Below are positions 1 to 8,558 of a stretch of DNA of 64,000 nucleotides, in pieces. Position 1 is the first letter of the stretch, and each line of letters begins with the position of its first letter. The notes under the pieces were generated by a model. That model was not told the DNA's origin, did not search any database, and worked only from the letters and a program-made list of their open reading frames with translations. Made by a program: the position numbers and the translations under genes. Source of the stretch: an uncultured Oscillospiraceae bacterium (GTDB lineage: Bacteria > Bacillota > Clostridia > Oscillospirales > Oscillospiraceae); assembly GCA_934667815.1 (NCBI GenBank), contig CAKUMO010000006.1, positions 1 to 64,000 of the forward strand, written 5' to 3'.

Positions 1-68
<68 letters not shown>

Positions 69-98
69 ATATTCGCGCGCTCTCTCAAGCGCAGAACT

Positions 99-127
99 AT
101 TGTATCAGATTTTCACCAAAAATGCAA
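99..127 (-). promoter_or_regulatory. Promoter of tRNA-Ala
   Basis: On the minus strand TTGCAT (127-122) and TACAAT (104-99) are separated by 17 bases, a good sigma-A promoter. Transcription would start about 25 bases before the tRNA. Confidence 0.75.
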
Positions 128-174
128 CACCTTTTTTTGTTTTTACGAGATTTTTTTGTAAATGCGCTCCGCGC

Positions 175-204
175 TTGACAAGCTGCGGGCGGCTGCGCTA
201 TGAT
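175..204 (+). promoter_or_regulatory. Promoter of galM
   Basis: TTGACA (175-180) and TATGAT (199-204) are 18 bases apart. They lie about 40 bases upstream of the galM start codon, which has a GGGAGG-type ribosome binding site at 229-234. Confidence 0.75.
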
Positions 205-242
205 ATAAGCAGCTTTGAAGCACATTCGGGGAGGAAAACAAC

Positions 243-1160
243 ATGGTAACACCCTATTTATTCGGCAATGATCTGGCCTTCTGCATTCAGTCGGGCGATG
301 TGGAGCTGCGCGTGTGCGAGTTGGGCGCGGCACTCGTCTCCATGAAATTCGCGGGGCAGGAGTGTGTCCTCGGTTACGACAGCCCAAAGGGCTATGAGCA
401 GACCACGTCCTGCATCGGACTGATCGTCGGGCGCTATGCCAACCGTATTGCGCGCGGTGAGGTAGTGATCGGCGGCGAGACTTACCGGCTTGACTGCAAC
501 GACGGCCGCAACCATCTGCATGGCGGCAATCCCGGTTTCCATCGCCGGCGCTGGAAGGGCGAGAAGGCGGGCGAGAACGCCGTTCGCTTCACGTTGTATT
601 CTCCGGCGGGCGAGGGCGGTTATCCCGGCAACGTCGAAGCGTCGGTCACATACGCCGTCGAAAACGGCCGCGTGCGACTCTCGCTCGAGGGTATGACGGA
701 TGCAGAGACGCTCTTTGCACCCACGACGCATGCGTATTTCAATTTCACGGGCGAACGCCCCGCACTCGGCTCTGAGCTGGCCATTCTGGCGGACTATCAT
801 CTGCCCGTGGACGGCGAGCTGATTCCCACGGGGGAGCTTGCGCCGGTTGAGGGCAGCCGCTATGATTTCAGAACGCTGCGCCCGGTCGCGGGCTACTATG
901 ACGACGCCTTTGTGCTGCGCGGCGAACACGCCTGCACCATGCGCGCAAACGGCATGGAGATGGAGATCTGGACGGATTATCCCGCGCTCCAGATCTACTC
1001 CGGGGAAGGGCTGACGGAGCCGTTCGTCGCAGGCGGCGGCATTGCGCTCGAGCCGGAGGTCTATCCCGACAGCCCGCATCATGCCGACTGGCCGCAGGCG
1101 ACGCTGCGCGCAGGGGAGAAGTTTCAAAAGTACATCGAGTACCGCTTCCACAAGGTTTAA
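243..1160 (+). CDS. galM: Aldose 1-epimerase (galactose mutarotase)
   Basis: A 305-residue cytoplasmic protein of the GalM family, which interconverts the alpha and beta anomers of galactose or glucose before sugar kinases act. Family hallmarks are GRYANRIA (63-70), NHLHGG (90-95) and THAYFNF (162-168), which carry the two active-site histidines, and a C-terminal segment GIALEPEVYPDSP with the likely catalytic glutamate. The length is normal for a full single-domain enzyme. The ATG at 243 follows a strong ribosome binding site and its own promoter. It is monocistronic, and no other galactose genes are in the window, so the physiological sugar is not established. Confidence 0.93.
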   Translation: MVTPYLFGNDLAFCIQSGDVELRVCELGAALVSMKFAGQECVLGYDSPKGYEQTTSCIGLIVGRYANRIARGEVVIGGETYRLDCNDGRNHLHGGNPGFHRRRWKGEKAGENAVRFTLYSPAGEGGYPGNVEASVTYAVENGRVRLSLEGMTDAETLFAPTTHAYFNFTGERPALGSELAILADYHLPVDGELIPTGELAPVEGSRYDFRTLRPVAGYYDDAFVLRGEHACTMRANGMEMEIWTDYPALQIYSGEGLTEPFVAGGGIALEPEVYPDSPHHADWPQATLRAGEKFQKYIEYRFHKV

Positions 1161-1163
1161 AGA

Positions 1164-1190
1164 AGCTGCCTCCGATTTTCGGAGGCAGCC
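1164..1190. repeat. Stem-loop copy 1 (probable terminator), duplicated at 1444-1470
   Basis: GCTGCCTCCGA (1165-1175), loop TTT and TCGGAGGCAGC (1179-1189) form a perfect 11-bp hairpin four bases after the galM stop. The same 27 bases occur again at 1444-1470. On the plus strand this copy lacks a T-run. On the minus strand it is followed by TTCTTT. Confidence 0.8.
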
Positions 1191-1443
1191 CAAACTGTCA
1201 AAAAAGTCCGTAACCGTCAAAATCGGTTCACAATTCAATGGATTTTTGCTCTCTGGATTTCATTTACAAAAGTCGGAGATTTCAAACTTTACAGTCTGAA
1301 AACCAGCTTGCTACGCAGGGATTTTGACTTACTGCGCAACTCACGCCCTACCGTACCTATGTACGCCGACGGGCGTGAGTTGCTTGTCTTCCGAACTATT
1401 TCGCAGTCTGTCAGCGTGCCGAAAAGAGTTTTTCGACACGCTG
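1191..1443. repeat. Gene-free insert with nested stem-loops between two identical hairpins
   Basis: No convincing reading frame is present. The left end carries CTGTCAAAAAAGTCC (1195-1209), a module also found at 15445-15460 and 24671-24685. A 12-bp stem CAACTCACGCCC (1337-1348)/GGGCGTGAGTTG (1371-1382) encloses an inner CGTAC-ctat-GTACG hairpin. The right end is a further hairpin, TCAGCGTG (1411-1418) with CACGCTGA (1437-1444), plus CGAAAA/TTTTCG inside. The left TGTCAAAAA and the right TTTTTCGACA resemble terminal inverted repeats, so a MITE-like or REP-like element is possible. It has no transposase and I do not recognise the family. Confidence 0.55.
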
Positions 1444-1470
1444 AGCTGCCTCCGATTTTCGGAGGCAGCC
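1444..1470. repeat. Stem-loop copy 2 (probable terminator of the sensor kinase operon)
   Basis: This is an exact copy of the 1164-1190 hairpin, 14 bases beyond the stop of the minus-strand kinase gene. It is the natural terminator position for the operon at 1484-5488. On the plus strand it is followed by CTTATTTC. Confidence 0.7.
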
Positions 1471-1483
1471 TTATTTCAGATAT

Positions 1484-3538
1484 TCAGCTCTCTGTTGGAA
1501 GAAGCGGGAAGGTCAGCTCGGCCTTGAACAGGTCGCCGTCGATGTGCAGCGCAAATTGACCGCCTTGCAGCTCCGTCAGGCTGCGTGCGATGGAGAGACC
1601 GAGGCCGCTGCCCTCGGCGCTGCGCGATGCGTCTCCGCGCACAAAGCGCTCCATCAGCTCCTCGGCGGGAACGTTGAGCGCGTCCCGTGAGATGTTTTTA
1701 AAGGTCACGCTCAGAAGCCCTCCGCACGCCTCCGTCTGGATATACACGCGCGTGTGCTCCAGAGAATACTTGCAGATGTTGTTCAGAAGATTATCCAGCA
1801 CGCGCCACAGAAGCCTGCCGTCCGCCCAGATATAAGCCTCGGGCAGCTTGAATTCCAGCACTGGCTCCAAAGCGTGCTCGCGCAGACGTTCTTCATATTC
1901 GCCTGCTGCCTGTGCGAGCAGGACGTTCACATTCGTCCGTTCTGCGTGAACGGCGATGTTGCCCGTGGAGGCTTTGGACGCTTCGACCAGATCCTCCGTC
2001 AGCTTTTTCAGGCGTGCGGACTGGCGGTCGAGCACCTCAAGATATTCCGGAGCGTGCTCGGAATTCAGCCCTGCCGTCTTGAGCAGATCGACGTAGTTGA
2101 CGATGCTCGTCAGGGGCGTTTTGATGTCGTGGGAGACGTTCGTAATCAGCTCGGCCTTCATGCGCTCGCTGCGCATCTGCACCTCAACGGCCTTTTGCAT
2201 GCCGAGGCTGATGCTGTTGAGATTTTCTGCATGGCGGCGGAAGTCCGGCAGCATCGCCCGCGTGCTCACGCGGTAGTCCATATCGCCCTCGGCAAGGGCC
2301 TCGCCGCCCTTTTGCAGCGCGCGCAGATTGACCGCGGCAAGAAGCACCAGCGGAACGAGCAGCAGCTTCTCAATCAGCCAGAGCACCACGACGTCGCCTT
2401 CAGCGAACAGGAGAAGCGCAATCAATTCCAGAACGCTGACCGCAAGGCAGACAAGCGCCGTTTTCCACACGAGCGGAAGGTGACGGCAGAGGTAAGCAAT
2501 ACCGCGCCCGATCTTCCGCAGCGTGCGCCAGATAAAGCGCAGCACATAGAAGATCAAGGTGTTTCGCCACCATTTGCCCGCTTTTGCACGCGAAGCGAAG
2601 CTGAGCACGGGCGAAAGCCCCAGAAACAGCCATACGGCGATGAGCGCGCCTGTGGCAATCTGCTGCCACGTATGGTACGGCCCCCAGCCTGCCACCAGCT
2701 CGACGCTTCCGACGAAGACGAGAACCAGCGCGGCGAGATAAAGATCAAATGGGATTTTGTCCACCCAGTTGAGGTGGATGCCCTCCACGCCTGCCTTGTG
2801 CCCGGCTGCACACAGAAGGAAAATAAACATGGCCAGCGCAATGCACAGCGCAAGAATCGCAACCGGCACGAGAAAATCGCGCAGGCCAATGAGCTTGTCG
2901 GCAAAGGCGACGGCACGCAGACAGGCATCGTCTGCCTGCATTGTTTGCAGGACGGCGACGCGCAGCCAGACAACGGCCTCCGTGGTTTTGCAGACAGTGT
3001 AGGTCGCCGTGACCTTGCCGGTCGCCGGATCCTCGTCGTAATTATAGCTGAAAATGGGATCGGGGGAGTAGTCGAAGGTTTGGTACATCTCCTCTGCGCT
3101 GGCGAAGGTGCGCGTGTACCGCGTGTAGGTCTCGCCGGTCTTGACGTTCCAGCTCAGCGCATATTCCGTCTCGGGGATGAAATCCGCATATTCACGGTTC
3201 TGGAACAGCGTTTTGCCGTCCTCGTCCGTGATGCGGATGCAGAGATTTGACGCCGCTGCATCGTATTCCTGCTCGTAATAAGACACAATGGTATCATAGC
3301 CGATCCACTGCGTGTCGTTTTGCCCCAGCATATCCATCAGCGGCTCCAGATCACGTGCGGCCTGATAGACCACGGTGGACAGCAGCGACTGGCGGAGGCT
3401 TTTTCCGTTGTCGAGATAGCCGTTGTCACCGACCAGAACGACCGTTCCGACCACCGAGGCCGTCGCAACGAGCAGCATGACGACCAGAAGAATCATAGCC
3501 ACGGCCTTTGCGGCCAGACTGGAAAGCAGTTTTTTCAT
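1484..3538 (-). CDS. Membrane sensor histidine kinase
   Basis: A 684-residue two-component sensor. An N-terminal membrane helix (about 13-37) precedes a roughly 170-residue extracytoplasmic sensor region, followed by a multi-helix membrane block (about 222-402). A short HAMP-like linker (ALAEGDMDYRVS) leads into the dimerisation/phosphoacceptor domain with the H-box NVSHDIKTPLTS (H470). The ATPase domain has the N-box NNLLNNICKYS and the G-box GSGLGLSIA. Its ATG overlaps the response regulator stop by 4 bases, so the two are translationally coupled. The signal is unknown. The several extra membrane segments are more than a standard VanS- or PhoR-type kinase has. Confidence 0.92.
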   Translation of the reverse strand: MKKLLSSLAAKAVAMILLVVMLLVATASVVGTVVLVGDNGYLDNGKSLRQSLLSTVVYQAARDLEPLMDMLGQNDTQWIGYDTIVSYYEQEYDAAASNLCIRITDEDGKTLFQNREYADFIPETEYALSWNVKTGETYTRYTRTFASAEEMYQTFDYSPDPIFSYNYDEDPATGKVTATYTVCKTTEAVVWLRVAVLQTMQADDACLRAVAFADKLIGLRDFLVPVAILALCIALAMFIFLLCAAGHKAGVEGIHLNWVDKIPFDLYLAALVLVFVGSVELVAGWGPYHTWQQIATGALIAVWLFLGLSPVLSFASRAKAGKWWRNTLIFYVLRFIWRTLRKIGRGIAYLCRHLPLVWKTALVCLAVSVLELIALLLFAEGDVVVLWLIEKLLLVPLVLLAAVNLRALQKGGEALAEGDMDYRVSTRAMLPDFRRHAENLNSISLGMQKAVEVQMRSERMKAELITNVSHDIKTPLTSIVNYVDLLKTAGLNSEHAPEYLEVLDRQSARLKKLTEDLVEASKASTGNIAVHAERTNVNVLLAQAAGEYEERLREHALEPVLEFKLPEAYIWADGRLLWRVLDNLLNNICKYSLEHTRVYIQTEACGGLLSVTFKNISRDALNVPAEELMERFVRGDASRSAEGSGLGLSIARSLTELQGGQFALHIDGDLFKAELTFPLLPTES

Positions 3539-4230
3539 CGCAAATCACGCTCCATTTTATAGCCCTGTCCCCAGACTACCTTGAGATAGTGTGGGTCGGC
3601 CGGATTGATTTCGAGTTTTTCGCGCAGATGCCGGATGTGCACCGCGACGGCGTTCTCAGCACCGTAAGGCTCGCCGCCCCAGACGCGGCGGTAGATCTCC
3701 TTGGGAGAAAAGACCGTCCCGGCGTTCTGCATGAGCAGCTTCAGAATGTCATATTCCCGCGGTGTCAGCGAGACCGGTTCGCCGTCGAGTGTGACGGCCT
3801 TGGCATCGTCGTCCAGAGCAATCGCACCGATGCAGGTCTGCGAGGGCCTTGTCTGGCCGCCGCCGAGCTGCAAATACCGGCGCAGCTGGGAACGCACGCG
3901 CGCCAGAAGCTCCACGGGGTTGAAGGGCTTGGTTACATAATCGTCCGCGCCGACGTTCAGACCGAGAATCTTGTCCGTGTCCTCGGATTTTGCGGTGAGA
4001 AGAATGACGGGAACGTTGTTTTCCTGCCGGATGCGTGCCAGCGCGGTCAGACCGTCCATCTGCGGCATCATAACGTCGAGCAGCACGAGCTGAATGTCCT
4101 CACGGGCGAGAATTTCCAGCGCCTGTGCGCCGGTATAGGCCTCATGAACCTGATAGCCGTCGGAGGTCAGATAGATGCGCAGCGCGGAGACAATGTCCTT
4201 TTCGTCGTCGCAGACCAGAATGTGATACAT
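3535..4230 (-). CDS. OmpR/PhoB-family response regulator
   Basis: A 231-residue DNA-binding regulator. The receiver domain (1-115) has the acidic pair DDE near residue 9, the phosphoacceptor in LVLLDVMMPQMDG (about 51-57), LLTAKSE and the lysine in YVTKPF. The C-terminal winged helix (about 130-228) contains LTPREYDILKLL and a recognition helix, AVAVHIRHLREKL. It is the partner of the kinase encoded next to it. The start has a GAGGAGAA ribosome binding site. Likely targets include its own operon, whose upstream region carries the dyad at 5556-5578. That link is inferred. Confidence 0.94.
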   Translation of the reverse strand: MYHILVCDDEKDIVSALRIYLTSDGYQVHEAYTGAQALEILAREDIQLVLLDVMMPQMDGLTALARIRQENNVPVILLTAKSEDTDKILGLNVGADDYVTKPFNPVELLARVRSQLRRYLQLGGGQTRPSQTCIGAIALDDDAKAVTLDGEPVSLTPREYDILKLLMQNAGTVFSPKEIYRRVWGGEPYGAENAVAVHIRHLREKLEINPADPHYLKVVWGQGYKMERDLR

Positions 4231-4243
4231 AGCCGTTTCTCCT

Positions 4244-5488
4244 CTATTGAATCAGATTTACCTGCTTTGCCGTGACGCTGTGGGTGATGGGCTTCCATTC
4301 GACCTTGGCAAAGAGCGCCGCGATGGAAATGGGAATGTAGGTGAACATGAACACCGGGAAGGTGAAGGCATAAAGCACCTTTTTCCACGCGGTCGTGTGG
4401 AGCTTTTTCCACTGCGTCGCCGTGGTGATTGCGCCGATGACAAAGAGCGTCAGGTACATCGAGCCGAGCATTTGCAGGATGGCAAGCGTGGCCTCCGCCG
4501 CGCCTGCGCCGTTTGCAATCTGCAGCGTCAGCAGCGACAGATTCGACACCGTGCTCAAAACGCTGAGCACAAAGGCCGGCAGGATGTTCATGGACATATC
4601 ATAGCACGAAAAGCTGCCTTTGAAAATACCGGCGAGAAGTTTTCCGCCGTATTGCCGCAAAACCTGAAGATACCCCTTCGACCAGCGCATGCGCTGCCGC
4701 CACGATTGCCGGAAGGTTACGGGCTGCTCGTCGAACAGCTCGGCCTCCGGGCAGAGGGCGATTTTATAGCCGTCCAGAATGTGCGAGACGGAGAATTCGA
4801 TGTCCTCGATCAGAAGATGAAACGGCCAGCCGCCGCCCTGCTCCTCGAGCACCCTGCGGCTGAACAGGAAGCCCGTGCCGGAGACTGCGCAGCTTGTGCC
4901 AAGCAGCGTGCGCGCATGGTTGAGATATTTCGATTCGCGCAGGAACCACAGGCCGTAGCCGGCGGAGATCCAGTTATCGCCGTAGTTTTTGGAGTTGCGA
5001 TAGCTAGTGATGATGTCGTTGCCGTCGGAAAATGTCTCGTTCATGCGCTCAACGTAGTCCGGGCGCAGCAGATTGTCCGCGTCAAATACAAAGTAGCCGT
5101 CGAAGCCCTTCGGCTCGTCGTGTGCAATGTTTCTCAGCAGTGCATCGAGGGCATAGCCCTTGCCGACGTGCGCGGTGTCGAAACGCTCGTAGACCGTTGC
5201 GCCCGCGCCGCGCGCAACGCAGGCCGTGGCGTCGGTGCAGTTGTCGGCCATGACGAAGATCTTCAGCTTGTCCTGCGGATAGGTCTGGGCGTGCAGACTG
5301 TCGATCAAATCGCAGATAACGGTCTGCTCGTTTCTGGCACAGATCAGCACGGCGTAGCGGTGCAGCGTGGACTTTTTGTGCGGCTTGGCACGCAGCAGAT
5401 GCGCCAGCGGGATGTAGGCGAACTGATACGCGTAGCACAGCAGAAACGCGAGCATCAGCACAATGTTCAGGGTTTCAAAGAATTTCAT
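4244..5488 (-). CDS. Membrane family 2 glycosyltransferase (processive type)
   Basis: A 414-residue GT2 enzyme. An N-terminal membrane helix (5-30) is followed by a GT-A catalytic domain with ARNEQ near 51, the metal-binding DAD (136-138), the catalytic-base ED in LIEDIEF (228-229) and QRMRW (265-269), the QxxRW motif of chain-elongating enzymes. Three or four C-terminal membrane helices follow. The architecture resembles hyaluronan, cellulose or poly-GlcNAc synthases, so it probably makes or extends a surface polysaccharide or glycolipid. The sugar cannot be read from the sequence. It is the first gene of the operon with the two-component system 13 bases downstream, which suggests envelope-responsive control. 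Confidence 0.88.
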   Translation of the reverse strand: MKFFETLNIVLMLAFLLCYAYQFAYIPLAHLLRAKPHKKSTLHRYAVLICARNEQTVICDLIDSLHAQTYPQDKLKIFVMADNCTDATACVARGAGATVYERFDTAHVGKGYALDALLRNIAHDEPKGFDGYFVFDADNLLRPDYVERMNETFSDGNDIITSYRNSKNYGDNWISAGYGLWFLRESKYLNHARTLLGTSCAVSGTGFLFSRRVLEEQGGGWPFHLLIEDIEFSVSHILDGYKIALCPEAELFDEQPVTFRQSWRQRMRWSKGYLQVLRQYGGKLLAGIFKGSFSCYDMSMNILPAFVLSVLSTVSNLSLLTLQIANGAGAAEATLAILQMLGSMYLTLFVIGAITTATQWKKLHTTAWKKVLYAFTFPVFMFTYIPISIAALFAKVEWKPITHSVTAKQVNLIQ

Positions 5489-5517
5489 GAAGCTCCCACC
5501 TTTCTCTTTGTGCCTAT

Positions 5518-5547
5518 ACTATACCGCAGCGGCGGCTTAAGAAACAA
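5518..5547 (-). promoter_or_regulatory. Probable promoter of the glycosyltransferase operon
   Basis: The minus-strand TATAGT (5523-5518) is preceded, 18 bases upstream, by TTGTTT (5547-5542). The -35 is weak, which fits a promoter needing an activator. Confidence 0.5.
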
Positions 5548-5555
5548 TCGGGCAA

Positions 5556-5578
5556 TTCCTTAAGATTTGTTTAAGGAA
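5556..5578. promoter_or_regulatory. Dyad in the divergent region, possible response-regulator operator
   Basis: TTCCTTAA (5556-5563) and TTAAGGAA (5571-5578) form a perfect 8-bp inverted repeat with a 7-base spacer. A further TTAAG lies at 5537-5541. The dyad sits between the divergent glycosyltransferase and Nudix genes, just outside the likely core promoters. Confidence 0.4.
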
Positions 5579-5633
5579 GGCTGGAAAAGCGGTGCGCCGT
5601 GTGATATGATTAAAAAAACAAAGGAGAGTTACC

Positions 5634-6254
5634 ATGCAGGAACCGTGGCTTCATTGGGCGATCGAGCTGCAAAGCCTTGCACAGGCCGGCCTGACCTATG
5701 GCAGAGACGTTTACGACCGCGAGCGTTATACGCGTGTGCGCGAGATCGCTGCCGAGATGCTGTCCTACCAGACCGAGCTGCCGTTTGGAAAAGTTCAGAC
5801 GCTGTTCTGTAATGAGACCGGCTATCAAACGCCCAAGGTGGACACACGCGCAGCCGTGTTCGACACGGAGGGACGGCTGCTGCTGGTACGCGAAAATAAC
5901 GGCACATGGGCACTTCCCGGCGGCTGGTGCGATGTCGATCAATCTCCCGCGGACAACACGGTCAAGGAGACGCTTGAGGAGGCCGGACTTCGTGTGCGCG
6001 CCGAGCGCCTGATCGCCGTGCAGGACAGAAACCGCCACAATCCGCCGCCCTATCCCTACGGCGTGGTGAAGCTCTTTTTCCTCTGCACGCCGCTCGGCGG
6101 AGAATTTGCTGCAAATTCCGAAACGACGGAGCGGGCGTATTTTTCCCAGGAAGCGCTGCCCGCGCCCTTGGCCGAGGAAAAGGTCACGCGCGAGCAGCTT
6201 CTGCTCTGCTTTGCGGCGCACGCCGATCCTGATTGGGTCACGCAGTTCGATTAA
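5634..6254 (+). CDS. Nudix hydrolase with N-terminal helical domain
   Basis: A 206-residue protein. Residues 1-60 match the small helical extension often found before Nudix domains in Firmicutes ADP-sugar pyrophosphatase-like proteins. The catalytic domain (about 68-200) has the Nudix box GGWCDV...TVKETLEEAG. The canonical REUXEE is present as KETLEE, and the usual first glutamate is an aspartate. It would hydrolyse a nucleoside diphosphate linked to another moiety, with Mg2+; the substrate is unknown. The ATG follows an AAGGAGAG site, and a TATGAT -10 lies at 5605-5610. It is transcribed alone and ends in a long perfect terminator. Confidence 0.88.
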   Translation: MQEPWLHWAIELQSLAQAGLTYGRDVYDRERYTRVREIAAEMLSYQTELPFGKVQTLFCNETGYQTPKVDTRAAVFDTEGRLLLVRENNGTWALPGGWCDVDQSPADNTVKETLEEAGLRVRAERLIAVQDRNRHNPPPYPYGVVKLFFLCTPLGGEFAANSETTERAYFSQEALPAPLAEEKVTREQLLLCFAAHADPDWVTQFD

Positions 6255-6270
6255 ATCAGAAGTATAATTA

Positions 6271-6312
6271 CATAACACAAGCCCGACCGGAAACGGTCGG
6301 GCTTGTGTTATG
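6271..6312. terminator. Intrinsic terminator after the Nudix gene
   Basis: A perfect 19-bp stem (6271-6289 with 6294-6312) is closed by a GAAA tetraloop. The stem ends in AT-rich flanks on both sides, so it could serve the Nudix gene and the converging glutamine synthetase gene. Confidence 0.85.
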
Positions 6313-6372
6313 TTGGGGGGGTCACAGCGGTGCGAAATATGCTTGCACAGAATCTGTGCTTTTGCTTGAAGC

Positions 6373-8478
6373 TCAGACCTCAAACATCAGGTCGCCGTAG
6401 GTCGGCACCGGCCAGATGGCCTTATCCACGATCAGCTCGAGCCGGTCGATGGGCGTGCGCAGCGCACGCATTGCCGGAACGATCTCGTCACGGCAGAAGG
6501 TCGCCATCTCACGCACGCATTCGATGTCGTTCATCTGCTGCACGGCCTCGTTCAGGTGCTTTTCGGCGGCGCTGGCCTGCGCAAGCAGGGAACTGGTCGT
6601 TTTGAGCAGCTCCTCCTGTGTGGAGGTGTCGGCCTCCGGGCAGGCGGTGCGTACCTTGCAGATGGAGTCGGCAAGACGCGCAGTGTAGCGCACGACAGCG
6701 GGGATGTAGTGCTTGCCGGCCATATGCAGCATGGTTCTGGCCTCGATCGCGGTGGTCTTAGCGTAGGTCTCATAGAGAACTTCACTGCGCGATTCCAGCT
6801 CGGCTTTCGTGAAAACGCCGAACTTTTCAAACATTTCAACGGTTTTCTCCGTCGTGAGCGCGGGGATAGCCGCGACCATGTTCGGCAGATTCGGCAGGCC
6901 GCGGCGCGCGGCCTCGCGCTTCCATTCCTCACTGTAACCGTTGCCGTTAAAGAGCACGCGGCGGTGGTTGCGCATATTTTCCGCGATCAGGCGGTTGACA
7001 TCGCACTCAAAGTCCTTGCTGTTTTCCAGCGCATCGGCCGCTTCACAGAAAGCCTCCGCCACGATGGTGCTGATGACGGTGTTGGAATTGGCGATGCTCT
7101 CAGAGGAGCCGACCATGCGGAACTCGAACTTGTTGCCCGTGAAGGCAAAGGGCGAGGTGCGGTTGCGGTCGGTCGCGTCCTTGTCGATGACGGGCAGGGT
7201 AGAGACACCCGTGTCGAGCCGTCCGCCTGCGATGCAGCCTGCGGCGGTGCCCTTTTCCACGATCTGATCGACCACGTCGCTGAGCTGTGCACCGAGGAAG
7301 ATGGAAATAATCGCCGGGGGCGCTTCGTCCGCGCCGAGACGCTGGTCGTTGCCGGGGCAGGCCGTGGACATGCGCAGAAGATCGGCGTGGATGTCTACCG
7401 CCTTGATGACGCAGGACAGCACCAGAAGGAACTGCAGATTGTCATTCGGCGTGGTGCCGGGGTCGAGCAGGTTTTCACCCGTGTCGCTGCTGAGCGACCA
7501 GTTGTTGTGCTTACCGGAGCCGTTCACGCCTGCAAAGGGCTTCTCGTGCAGCAGGCAGACCAAACCGTGCCGCGTTGCGACGCGCTTCATGGTCTCCATG
7601 GTGAGTTGGTTCTGATCGACGGCGACGTTGCAGGTGCTGTAAATGGGGGCGCTCTCGTGCTGTGCGGGCGCGACCTCATTGTGCTGCGTGGTGGCGGTGA
7701 TGCCCATTTTCCACAGCTCGGTGTTGAGATCCGCCATAAATTCGCCTACGCGCTCACGGATAACGCCAAAGTATTGATCCTCCAGCTCCTGCCCCTTGGG
7801 CGCAGGTGCGCCGAACAGTGTTCGGCCGGTGTAAATGAGGTCACGGCGGTTGAGATAACGCTCGCGGTCAACGATGAAATATTCCTGCTCTGCGCCGACG
7901 GAAATCAGAACCTTTTCGGACTTCGTGTCTCCGAACAGCCGCAGAATGCGCACGGCCTGCTGCGAAAGCGCCTGCATGGAGCGCAGCAGCGGGGTCTTGT
8001 TATCCAGCGCCTCGCCGTTGTAGGAGACGAAAACGGTCGGGATGCACAGGATCGTGCCGCAGGCCATCTCCTTGACAAAGGCCGGCGAGGTCATGTCCCA
8101 CGCCGTGTAACCGCGGGCATAGTGCGTGGCGCGCAGACCGCCGGAAGGGAAGCTCGAAGCGTCCGGTTCGCCCATGATGAGCTGCTTGCCGGTCAGGTTC
8201 AGGATGGCTTTGCCCATCTTATCCGGTGCGGTCAGGAAGGAGTCGTGCTTCTCCGCCGTGACGCCGGTAAGCGGCTGGAACCAGTGAGTGTAGTGCGTTG
8301 CGCCCTTTTCGACCGCCCACTCCATCATGGTTTTGGCCACGATGTCGGCCGACTGCATGGAAATCTGGCCTCCGCATGCGATCACATGCTGCACCTCTTT
8401 GTACACCTCGGACGGCAGACGCTCACGCATCACCGCATTGCTGAAAACATTGGAACCGAAGTAGTCGGAAACCTTCAT
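6373..8478 (-). CDS. glnN: Glutamine synthetase type III
   Basis: A 701-residue cytoplasmic enzyme that joins ammonia to glutamate with ATP. The length and motifs are those of the long GSIII class of Bacteroides, cyanobacteria and Clostridia, not the roughly 450-residue GSI. Seen here are MGEPDASSFPSGGLR near 100, EQEYF (ammonia/glutamate site), QHNEVAPAQHE and the nucleotide/substrate loop FAGVNGSGKHNNWS. The start has an AAAGGAG site, and the gene has its own promoter with a dyad over the -35. With two glutamate dehydrogenases at 59425-62399 it gives the cell both low- and high-ammonium assimilation routes. Confidence 0.96.
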   Translation of the reverse strand: MKVSDYFGSNVFSNAVMRERLPSEVYKEVQHVIACGGQISMQSADIVAKTMMEWAVEKGATHYTHWFQPLTGVTAEKHDSFLTAPDKMGKAILNLTGKQLIMGEPDASSFPSGGLRATHYARGYTAWDMTSPAFVKEMACGTILCIPTVFVSYNGEALDNKTPLLRSMQALSQQAVRILRLFGDTKSEKVLISVGAEQEYFIVDRERYLNRRDLIYTGRTLFGAPAPKGQELEDQYFGVIRERVGEFMADLNTELWKMGITATTQHNEVAPAQHESAPIYSTCNVAVDQNQLTMETMKRVATRHGLVCLLHEKPFAGVNGSGKHNNWSLSSDTGENLLDPGTTPNDNLQFLLVLSCVIKAVDIHADLLRMSTACPGNDQRLGADEAPPAIISIFLGAQLSDVVDQIVEKGTAAGCIAGGRLDTGVSTLPVIDKDATDRNRTSPFAFTGNKFEFRMVGSSESIANSNTVISTIVAEAFCEAADALENSKDFECDVNRLIAENMRNHRRVLFNGNGYSEEWKREAARRGLPNLPNMVAAIPALTTEKTVEMFEKFGVFTKAELESRSEVLYETYAKTTAIEARTMLHMAGKHYIPAVVRYTARLADSICKVRTACPEADTSTQEELLKTTSSLLAQASAAEKHLNEAVQQMNDIECVREMATFCRDEIVPAMRALRTPIDRLELIVDKAIWPVPTYGDLMFEV

Positions 8479-8522
8479 CGCATTTACTCCTTTCCCCTCA
8501 GGGGCTCATTTTTGATTGTTTC

Positions 8523-8558
8523 AGTTTACAGGAAATAACGCCAAAATGCAAGCATTTT
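8523..8558 (-). promoter_or_regulatory. Promoter of glnN with dyad over the -35
   Basis: The minus-strand TTGCAT (8551-8546) and TAAACT (8528-8523) are 17 bases apart. AAAATGC (8543-8549) and GCATTTT (8552-8558) form an inverted repeat covering the -35, a candidate operator. It does not match the GlnR consensus. A second small palindrome, CCCCTGAGGGG, lies in the leader. Confidence 0.6.

Noticed and set aside
1484..3538. VanS-type antibiotic resistance sensor
   Set aside because: No van resistance genes nearby. The partner gene is a glycosyltransferase.
6556..8538. 660-codon open frame on the strand opposite glnN
   Set aside because: Exact antisense of a highly conserved enzyme. Long reverse frames are a by-product of GC-rich codon use, and no domain or ribosome site supports it.
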